Part shown: piece after piece, positions 32,500-37,985 of the stretch
Layout of the letters: each line of letters starts with the position of its first letter
Position numbering within the stretch: the stretch's first letter is position 1
From: Rhodopila globiformis
GTDB lineage: Bacteria; Pseudomonadota; Alphaproteobacteria; Acetobacterales; Acetobacteraceae
Length of the DNA: 37,985 nucleotides
Direction of reading: 5' to 3'
Assembly: GCF_002937115.1 (NCBI RefSeq)
Contig: NZ_NHRY01000267.1
Span: forward strand, 1 to 37,985
The notes under the pieces: model-generated
Told to the model about the DNA's origin: nothing
Databases searched by the model: none
What the model saw: only the letters and a program-made list of their open reading frames with translations
Made by a program: the position numbers and the translations under genes

Positions 32500-32743
32500 T
32501 GTCGCACGGGCGGTCCAACTGTCATGGCCGGTAGCCGGGACAAGCCCGGGCACAGGTTCCGGCCGGCCATCCACGCCTGTGCTGTGATCAGCGAGACGTG
32601 GATGGTGGCCCTGCCCGGCCTCACCATGATGAAGGCCGGGCCATACCAGCCGCGGTTCCGGACAGGCCGCCGCCGGTGACGCCGCAGCGCACATGGCCGG
32701 GACATGCCCAGCCATGACGGAAGGGCAACGGCGGCACCGGGTA

Positions 32744-33463
32744 TCAGACCAGCGTGCCGCCGCCGTCCACCACGACCACCTGGCCGGTGCCGTAGGTCTG
32801 CCGTATGAGGTACAGATACGTCTCCGCCACCTCCTCGGCCGAGCCGACATGGCCGAGCGGCAGTTTCTGCCCGAGTTGCTCGAACAGCGCGTCCCGGGCC
32901 GGCGGCGGCATGGCGCCCCACAGTGGCGTCGCCACCACGCCGGGGCTGACGATGTTCACCCGGATCGGCGCCAGTTCCACCGCCAGGGCCCGCGTCAGCC
33001 CCTCCATCGCCGCGCAGACGCTGGCCGCGAGCGTCCATCCCGCCTGCGACCGCCGCCCGGCGGTGCCGGATGTGAACACGATCGAGCCCCCTGCCCTGAT
33101 CCCGCCGGCGCCGTGCTTCGCCGCCAGGAACGCGCCCCAGTAGCGCAGCTCGAAGACCTGGCGTGCGGCCGCCAGGTCGGTGGCGGCCAGCGGGCCCAGC
33201 CGCAGCGCGTCGCCGGCGGTGAACACCATGTGATCATAGGCGCCAAGATCCTGGAACAGCGCCCGCACCGCCGCCTCGTCGGCCAGGTCCGCCGCCCGGC
33301 CCTCGGTCCCCGCCGGCAGCGTCGCCAGCGCCGCGTCGATCCGCGCCTGCCGGCTGGAGACGATCACCGCCGCCGCCCCCTCTCGCGACGCCGCCTGCGC
33401 GACGGCAAGCCCGATGCCGGAACTGCCGCCCAGTATCACAATCCGTTTGCCGCCCAGTGTCAT
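32744..33463 (-). CDS. SDR-fold protein lacking the catalytic Tyr and Lys
   Basis: A 239-residue short-chain dehydrogenase-like protein. The cofactor-binding GGSSGIG (residues 12-18), the Ser132 region (IVFTSGTAG) and the VNIVSPGVVATPLW segment are normal. The position of YxxxK, however, reads GWTLAASVCAAMEG (142-155): Trp or Leu replaces Tyr and Val replaces Lys. It may be a catalytically altered or non-catalytic member. ATG 33463 is followed by TTLGGKRIVILGG-type sequence after a GGAGG; the longer frame to 33529 is not needed. It is divergent from a LysR regulator, which probably controls it. Confidence 0.85.
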   Translation of the reverse strand: MTLGGKRIVILGGSSGIGLAVAQAASREGAAAVIVSSRQARIDAALATLPAGTEGRAADLADEAAVRALFQDLGAYDHMVFTAGDALRLGPLAATDLAAARQVFELRYWGAFLAAKHGAGGIRAGGSIVFTSGTAGRRSQAGWTLAASVCAAMEGLTRALAVELAPIRVNIVSPGVVATPLWGAMPPPARDALFEQLGQKLPLGHVGSAEEVAETYLYLIRQTYGTGQVVVVDGGGTLV

Positions 33464-33483
33464 TGGGATCCTCCATGGCGTGT

Positions 33484-33496
33484 TGCCGTTGTGGCA
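33484..33496. promoter_or_regulatory. LysR-type T-N11-A motif in the divergent region
   Basis: TGCC-GTTGT-GGCA fits the T-N11-A rule for LysR regulators with a dyad core. It lies 21 bp from the SDR start and 66 bp from the LysR start in the 98-bp gap. It is a candidate operator only. Confidence 0.35.
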
Positions 33497-33561
33497 TTCC
33501 GGCCGATGGCGCGTTCGATGGCAATCCATTCGCCTCCATTCTGCACGGACCGGAGATCATC

Positions 33562-34518
33562 ATGGCGTTCGACGGCAGGTTGCTGGCCGGCCTCGGCGTG
33601 CTGGTCGCGGTGGTCGAGAGCGGCAGTTTCGCCGGCGCCGGCGAGGCGCTGGGCCTGACGCCGTCCGGGGTCAGCCGGGCGGTGGCGCGGCTGGAGGCGC
33701 GGATCGGTGCGCGCCTGTTCGACCGCACGCCGCGGGCGGTAGCGCTGACCGACGAAGGCCGGCGCTTCCACGCCCGGGTGATGCCGCTGCTGGCGGACCT
33801 GGAGGACGCCGCCGACGCGGGCGAGGCAGCCGTCCCGGTGCGTGGCCGGCTGCGCATCGCCCTCGATCCCTGGTTCGCCCGGCTGGTGCTGCCGCCGAAC
33901 CTGCCGGCGTTCCTGGCCGCGCATCCCGACGTCGCGCTGGAGCTGTCCGTGCGCCATCGGCTGGGCGAACCGGCTGCCGAGGGCTTCGACGCCGCGGTGC
34001 GCTTCGGCGGGCCGGAGCCGTCCGGGCTGACCGCGCGCAAGCTGCTGGAAACCCTGGTCCTGACCTGCGCCGCCCCGTCCTACCTGGCCACGCACGGCAC
34101 GCCGCGGCTCCCGCAGGACCTGGAGCAGCACGAATGCCTGATGGCCCGCGATCCGGTGACCGGCCGTCCCTCTCCGTGGACGTTCCGGCGCCGCGGCGAA
34201 GGCATCGTGGTGGAGGCGAGCGGCCGCCTGATGCTGGACGACCCGGCGACGCGGCTGGCGGCCTGCGTGGCCGGCGCCGGGATTGCGCAGATTTTCGCAC
34301 TCGGGACGGAACGGCTGCTGGCCAGCGGCGACCTGGTGCAGATCCTGCCGGCGTGGGCGGAGGAACGGCTCCCGCTCTACGCCTACTATCCGTCCCGGCC
34401 TCTGCCGCCGGCGACGGTGCGGGCATTCCTGGATTTCGTCACCGGCGGGGGGAGGCAGCCGGCGCGGTTGATCACTCACGACCGCCCCGCGGCTTGCCCG
34501 GACGGCCAGGACGGGTGA
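33562..34518 (+). CDS. LysR-family transcriptional regulator
   Basis: A 318-residue LysR-type protein. The N-terminal helix-turn-helix is clear (SGSFAGAGEALGLTPSGVSR, then AVARLEARIGARLFDRTPRA), with a C-terminal effector domain of the substrate-binding fold from about residue 90. It would activate or repress the divergent SDR gene, and possibly the hydantoinase operon downstream, in response to an unknown small molecule. ATG 33562 has GGAG just upstream. A longer plus-strand frame from 33457 runs into it, but lacks character. Confidence 0.92.
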   Translation: MAFDGRLLAGLGVLVAVVESGSFAGAGEALGLTPSGVSRAVARLEARIGARLFDRTPRAVALTDEGRRFHARVMPLLADLEDAADAGEAAVPVRGRLRIALDPWFARLVLPPNLPAFLAAHPDVALELSVRHRLGEPAAEGFDAAVRFGGPEPSGLTARKLLETLVLTCAAPSYLATHGTPRLPQDLEQHECLMARDPVTGRPSPWTFRRRGEGIVVEASGRLMLDDPATRLAACVAGAGIAQIFALGTERLLASGDLVQILPAWAEERLPLYAYYPSRPLPPATVRAFLDFVTGGGRQPARLITHDRPAACPDGQDG

Positions 34519-34552
34519 CGATGCCGGCAACAACAAACAGGGGGAGGCAGCC

Positions 34553-35980
34553 ATGATCGATCTGGTGATCCGCGGCGATACGGTGGTGACGCCCCAGGGC
34601 GTCGGCGCGCACGACATCCTGATCGCCGACGGCGTCATCGCCGCGGTGGCGGACCCCGGCCGCATTCCGGTGCCCGAGGGCGCGCGGGTGATCGACGCGC
34701 GCGGCAAGATCGTGATGCCCGGCGGCATCGATCCGCATGTGCACTGCAAGTGGCACCTGCCCGCCCCGGACGGCGGCGCCACCCTGACCGCGCCGCCCGA
34801 CGTCGTCAGCAAGGCGGCGGTGCACGGCGGCACCACGACGATCATCGACTTCACCCGCGCCGCGCAGGGCCGCAGCGTGCAGGACGCGATCGAGCAGCGG
34901 GAAAAGGACTGGGCCGGCCACTGCGCCTGCGACTACGCGCAGCACCTGATGGTGGAAGGCGCGCTGCCGGTCGACCTGCCGCCGCAGGTGGGCGAGGCGA
35001 TCCAGGCGGGGTTCGCGACGGTGAAGATCTTCACCACCGACATCACCCCCAGCCGCAAGGGCCGGATGGTCGATTTCGGCGACATCTGGGAGATCTTCCA
35101 GGTGCTGGCGGCGAACCGGGGGCTGGGCGTGATCCACTCCGAGGACAACGACATTGTCATGCACATGTATGGCAAGCTGATCCGCGAGGGCCGCACCGGC
35201 TTCGAGAACATGGCCGAGGTGCACAACACCTTGTCCGAGGACGTTTCTTTCCGCCGCATCATCCGCCTGGCGGAGAAGGTGCCCGGCACGGCGCTCTACA
35301 TGATGCACGTCTCGGCCGCCACCGGCGTGTCGGCGATCCGCGAGGCGCGGCAGCGCGGCACGCCGATCTATGGCGAGTCGCTGCACCAGTACATGCTGTA
35401 TACCAAGGAAGACTACAAACGCCCCAACGGCCAGATCTACCACACCTATCCCTCGCTGAAGGGGGCGGAGGACCACGCGGCGCTGTGGCAGGGGACGGTG
35501 GACGGCTCGATCAACTGCGTCGCCACGGATGAGATCTGCTGCACGCTGAAGCAGAAGCTGCAAGGCGTGCGGATCGACGACACCACCGGCGGCAACGCCG
35601 GCGTCGAGCCCCGCGTCGCCCTGATGTACACCGAAATGGTCGGCAGACGGGGGTATGCGTTGCCGCGTTATGTTGACTTGGTTTCCAGCAACGCGGCGAA
35701 GATCATGGGGCTGTATCCGCGCAAGGGCGCGCTGGCGCCGGGGTCGGATGCGGATATCTGCGTGCTCGACCCGGCGGACCAGCGGGTGATCCGCGCCGAA
35801 GACCTGCACGAGGCGGACTACACGCCGTGGGAGGGCCGCAAAATGGACGCGTGGCCGTGCCTGACGGTGCTGCGCGGCAAGGTCGTGGTGGAGAACGGCA
35901 CGTTCAAGGGCAGCTTGGCCGACGGCAAGTGGCAGCACCGCAAGATCGCCGAGCCGATCCTGGCCGCGCCGTGCCTGTAG
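34553..35980 (+). CDS. dihydropyrimidinase / D-hydantoinase
   Basis: A 475-residue cyclic amidohydrolase of the hydantoinase/dihydropyrimidinase type. The binuclear metal ligands are complete: HVH (His62, His64), carboxylated Lys158 (ATVKIF), His195 (GVIHSEDND), His252 (MMHVSAAT) and Asp326 (VATDE). It opens cyclic ureides such as dihydropyrimidines or hydantoins to carbamoyl amino acids, in pyrimidine breakdown. GGGGGAGGC precedes ATG 34553. The gene follows the LysR gene by 34 bases and is followed after three bases by a small gene. The substrate is not fixed by sequence. Confidence 0.92.
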   Translation: MIDLVIRGDTVVTPQGVGAHDILIADGVIAAVADPGRIPVPEGARVIDARGKIVMPGGIDPHVHCKWHLPAPDGGATLTAPPDVVSKAAVHGGTTTIIDFTRAAQGRSVQDAIEQREKDWAGHCACDYAQHLMVEGALPVDLPPQVGEAIQAGFATVKIFTTDITPSRKGRMVDFGDIWEIFQVLAANRGLGVIHSEDNDIVMHMYGKLIREGRTGFENMAEVHNTLSEDVSFRRIIRLAEKVPGTALYMMHVSAATGVSAIREARQRGTPIYGESLHQYMLYTKEDYKRPNGQIYHTYPSLKGAEDHAALWQGTVDGSINCVATDEICCTLKQKLQGVRIDDTTGGNAGVEPRVALMYTEMVGRRGYALPRYVDLVSSNAAKIMGLYPRKGALAPGSDADICVLDPADQRVIRAEDLHEADYTPWEGRKMDAWPCLTVLRGKVVVENGTFKGSLADGKWQHRKIAEPILAAPCL

Positions 35981-35983
35981 CCG

Positions 35984-36277
35984 ATGACGGACGCACAGCT
36001 TCGCGGGCTGCTGCTGGACTGCCTCAAGCTGTGGGCGGTGAGGGGCACGGTCGCCGTCCGTGACGATGGCCTGGTGATCGAAACCGTGGACGGCGCCTTC
36101 ATCATCACCCGGGCTCCGGCGGATCTGCGGCCGGTCCGCTGGTTCTACCAGACGCCGGAGCGGGCGGCGGCGGGGCGGACCGCGCGGGCGGCCCCGTCGA
36201 TCGTGGCATTGCTGTCGGCGCTGCGGAATGCCATGGCAGGCGCGGGTGGGGACCGGTTGCGGGTTGGCGGCGGGTAG
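35984..36277 (+). CDS. small protein after the hydantoinase gene
   Basis: A 97-residue protein, MTDAQLRGLLLDCLKLWAVR, then GTVAVRDDGLVIETVDGAFI and PADLRPVRWFYQTPERAAAG. ATG 35984 is three bases after the hydantoinase stop, so the genes are almost certainly coupled. A helical N-terminus is followed by a beta-rich part. I recognise no family. It may be an accessory or stability factor for the hydantoinase; that is only positional inference. Confidence 0.7.
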   Translation: MTDAQLRGLLLDCLKLWAVRGTVAVRDDGLVIETVDGAFIITRAPADLRPVRWFYQTPERAAAGRTARAAPSIVALLSALRNAMAGAGGDRLRVGGG

Positions 36278-36592
36278 TGCAGCGCTCCCTTGAAGTCCAG
36301 CCTTTCAGGGCGAGAATGCGCCCATCCCGGCCATTCAGCCGCGTTGGCGGGCGGCTCCAAAGCGGACGCACTCCGGCGGCTGTCGGATAGCGGGCGTGGG
36401 CGGGAACCCAACGGTCAGCCATGGTGCCGGGATGCACGACACTCGGCCACATACGCCGGTTGATGGCGCTTCCCAAGGTGACGTGATCCGGGACGAATAT
36501 CTGACCGGTGCGGCCAAACCGCAGGCACTGGGGAGGCGCCGACGCGACAAACGGGAATGTCACGCCGGCCGCTCCGGCCAAGCCCGTTATCG
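36278..36592. other. intergenic region with one copy of a flanking repeat
   Basis: No gene is supported. The segment 36315-36425 is similar in the same orientation to 37697-37817, so the nuclease gene between them is bracketed by diverged direct repeats. Confidence 0.6.
36315..36425. repeat. direct repeat, left copy
   Basis: Contains TGCGCCCATCCCGGCCATTC and CCAAAGCGGACGCACTCCGG. The counterpart at 37697-37817 reads TGCGCCCATCGCGGTCATCC and CCGAAGCGGACACTCCCCGA. Both end in a CAGCC...ATGGT segment. Divergence is visible throughout. Confidence 0.65.
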
Positions 36593-37552
36593 CTACGCCA
36601 GAACGTCGTCGAGGCTTTCAGCCTCAAGCAGGCGTAGGCCCCATTGCTCCAGCGCCGTAGTGTCGGCGGCGGCGATGCGGTCCCGGGCCCAGTCCGGCAA
36701 AGCACCGAAGCGACGCTCCAGCAGGCGGAGCAGCAATGCCGCCTCGCCCTCTAGCCGGCCCTCCAGCCGACCCTCCTGCCGGCCCTCCTGCAACCACTGC
36801 CGCTTCCATGTCTCAGCCCGTGTCGCCAACATGTTCCTGATCTCCAACAACGCTTCCGGCACCCGAACCCCCGGCGCCAGCGGCGCCAGCAGCGCACCCA
36901 GCAACCCGGCGAAAACCGACCGCGTCGCCTCAAGCCCCGGATGACGCCGGAACCAGGCCAGCACAGCATCAACCAGGGCGACAATCTGCGCCGGGTCGGG
37001 CGAATTCTCCAGCCGGAACAACAGCGCCACCAGAGCCTCGCGCCGCGCCAGATCATCGTCGCCGAACGCGCCCTCGTCCACGATCTGATAGCGCATCGCC
37101 GGCTGCCATGGCCACAACGGCGAGGTCTCCGGCAGCCCGACGAGATCGTGCAGCGCCAACGGTGCCGCCCAGCGCCGGTCACCGTTATACAGCACCACCG
37201 GCAGGATCGGCGGCAGCCTTCCGTCGGGCGGCAGGCGCTTCTCGGTCAGCAGGTGCTGCCACAGCAGGCCGGCATAAATCAGCATGCGCAGCGCCATCCA
37301 TTGATCGGATGTGGACTGGAACTCCAGCAGCAGCACGAGATAGGTGTCGCCGCCGTCACGCCGCGGGATGCGCCAGATCATGTCGCTCTCGCGCCGCTCG
37401 CCCGTCTCGGCATGCAAGGTGGCGTTCTCGCGCGTCATGCCGTCGAGGTCGAGGTCGTCGAGCCAGGGGCCGGCGACGAACTCCCGCAGCAGTTCCGCCA
37501 CCATCCGGGGGTGGCCGAACAGACGGTGGTACAGGCTGTCGTGGTCGCGCAT
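36593..37552 (-). CDS. Rpn-family recombination-promoting nuclease / putative transposase
   Basis: A 319-residue protein of the Rpn/YhgA-like PD-(D/E)XK group. The nuclease core is at the N-terminus: MRDHDSLYHRLFGHPRMVAE, Asp57 in RRESDMIW and Glu77-x-Gln79 in LLLEFQST. A middle domain is less conserved. Near residues 255-270 is a charged repeat, QEGRQEGRLEGRLEGEA, followed by a C-terminal domain (RFGALPDWARDRIAAAD) like DUF4351. E. coli Rpn proteins are DNA nucleases that promote recombination and are proposed phage-defence proteins. The gene is flanked by diverged direct repeats. ATG 37552 has no strong ribosome-binding site. Confidence 0.9.
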   Translation of the reverse strand: MRDHDSLYHRLFGHPRMVAELLREFVAGPWLDDLDLDGMTRENATLHAETGERRESDMIWRIPRRDGGDTYLVLLLEFQSTSDQWMALRMLIYAGLLWQHLLTEKRLPPDGRLPPILPVVLYNGDRRWAAPLALHDLVGLPETSPLWPWQPAMRYQIVDEGAFGDDDLARREALVALLFRLENSPDPAQIVALVDAVLAWFRRHPGLEATRSVFAGLLGALLAPLAPGVRVPEALLEIRNMLATRAETWKRQWLQEGRQEGRLEGRLEGEAALLLRLLERRFGALPDWARDRIAAADTTALEQWGLRLLEAESLDDVLA

Positions 37553-37957
37553 GCTTGCTGTCTAGCACGGCGTTTCCAGGAAACCGAGCATTTCCAGGGG
37601 TTTCCCGGGCGTTGAGGGCTACTTCCGACGCAAGTGGGCTGCTTGACCATCGGGCCGGTGATCCCGCACGCAGTCACTCACCGGGGCCAAAGGCGGCAGT
37701 GCGCCCATCGCGGTCATCCAGCCACCCGGGCCGGCACCTCCGAAGCGGACACTCCCCGACGGTCGTGGGATGAGGGAGTGGGCCAACAGTGGACCTCCCG
37801 GAGTCAGCCGCGATGGTTCGTGCAAGGCCGGCAGCGGCGACCAAATAGTGAACCCGCCTTATTCGTCGCTACACGAAAATTTCACTTGTACTTTCCGAAA
37901 TATCCTTCCGAATCAGCGTGTTGTCATCATTACCGCGCTGCGAAGGAGCCGCACCCA
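37553..37957. other. intergenic region with right flanking repeat and AT-rich promoter
   Basis: No gene is supported. 37697-37817 is the right copy of the direct repeat. After it the DNA turns AT-rich (37845-37925: AATAGTGAACCCG, ACACGAAAATTTCACTTGTA, TTTCCGAAATATCCTT), a likely promoter for a rightward gene. Confidence 0.5.
37697..37817. repeat. direct repeat, right copy
   Basis: See the left copy at 36315-36425: the two copies share TGCGCCCAT, AAGCGGAC, GTGGGC and the terminal ATGGT with similar spacing. They bracket the Rpn gene about 1.3 kb apart. Confidence 0.65.
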
Positions 37958-37985
37958 ATGGGTGAAGCGTCGCCGATGTTCATTC
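37958..37985 (+). CDS. possible start of a gene running off the right edge
   Basis: AAGGAG lies nine bases before ATG 37958, which opens MGEASPMFI before the sequence ends. The AT-rich DNA upstream looks like a promoter. Nothing can be said about the product. Confidence 0.4.

Larger units (their letters stand above)
31877..32743. other. 867-bp intergenic region of repeats, no gene
   Basis: No gene is supported. It contains a CATGGTCCGGCTTGTCCGCA-type repeat near 31976 (matching the inverse at 30675-30716), a CACGGAGAAAGCGGAGGACC repeat at about 32163-32215, a 150-bp MITE-like element at 32350-32499, and REP-like copies near 32519-32560 and 32690-32715. Confidence 0.6.

Overview
The window is very GC-rich, gene-dense chromosomal DNA. 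Gene content and protein style point to an alphaproteobacterium, most likely a member of the Acetobacteraceae (Rhodospirillales); that placement is inference. No rRNA, tRNA, CRISPR array, prophage or complete insertion sequence was seen. Interest lies in metabolic operons, a set of FNR-type oxygen-responsive promoters, and many small intergenic repeats.

Layout. 1-203: 5' end of a TauE/SafE exporter (minus strand) behind a 21-codon leader ORF and a Pho-box-like promoter. 263-1564: no convincing gene. 1565-6455: a minus-strand glycolate oxidase operon glcD-glcE-(small membrane protein)-glcF-TPR protein. 7375-8232: two decayed toxin-antitoxin modules. 8703: a small conserved-looking ORF. 9023-13615: a minus-strand RbsABC-type sugar ABC transporter with a short-chain dehydrogenase. 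13882-15105: a thiolase remnant followed by lrgA-lrgB. 15620-17176: a membrane-anchored PAS protein with no output domain. 17535-20650: a DEAD-box RNA helicase overlapping a glutaryl-CoA dehydrogenase gene. 21377-25679: GNAT acetyltransferase, cytosolic-looking M23 peptidase, unknown helical protein, small secreted protein, cysteine-dioxygenase-like cupin and EEP hydrolase. 25780-27201: cardiolipin synthase. 27562-30344: two tandem 2OG-Fe(II) oxygenases divergent from hemN. 30866-31808: two CBS-domain proteins. 32744-36277: an SDR without the usual Tyr/Lys, a divergent LysR regulator, dihydropyrimidinase/hydantoinase and a small partner. 36593-37552: an Rpn-type nuclease between diverged direct repeats. 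37958-end: a possible gene start.

How the genes may work together. Three perfect FNR boxes (TTGAT-N4-ATCAA) lie at 23579, 28922 and 31863. Their centres are about 61-67 nt from the nearest start codons, the geometry expected of class II FNR activation. They suggest a low-oxygen regulon including hemN, two putative oxygenases, an unknown helical protein and a CBS pair. The transporter/SDR cluster looks like uptake and oxidation of a sugar or polyol. The glc operon oxidises glycolate to glyoxylate.

The intergenic DNA is unusual: REP-like hairpins, a 150-bp MITE-like element with an apparent 8-bp target duplication, a 265-bp element with 30-bp perfect inverted ends enclosing a 15-bp minisatellite, and dispersed copies of a repeat carrying CACGGAGAAAG or CACAGAGGAAAG. 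These, with the decayed genes, indicate past mobile-element activity.
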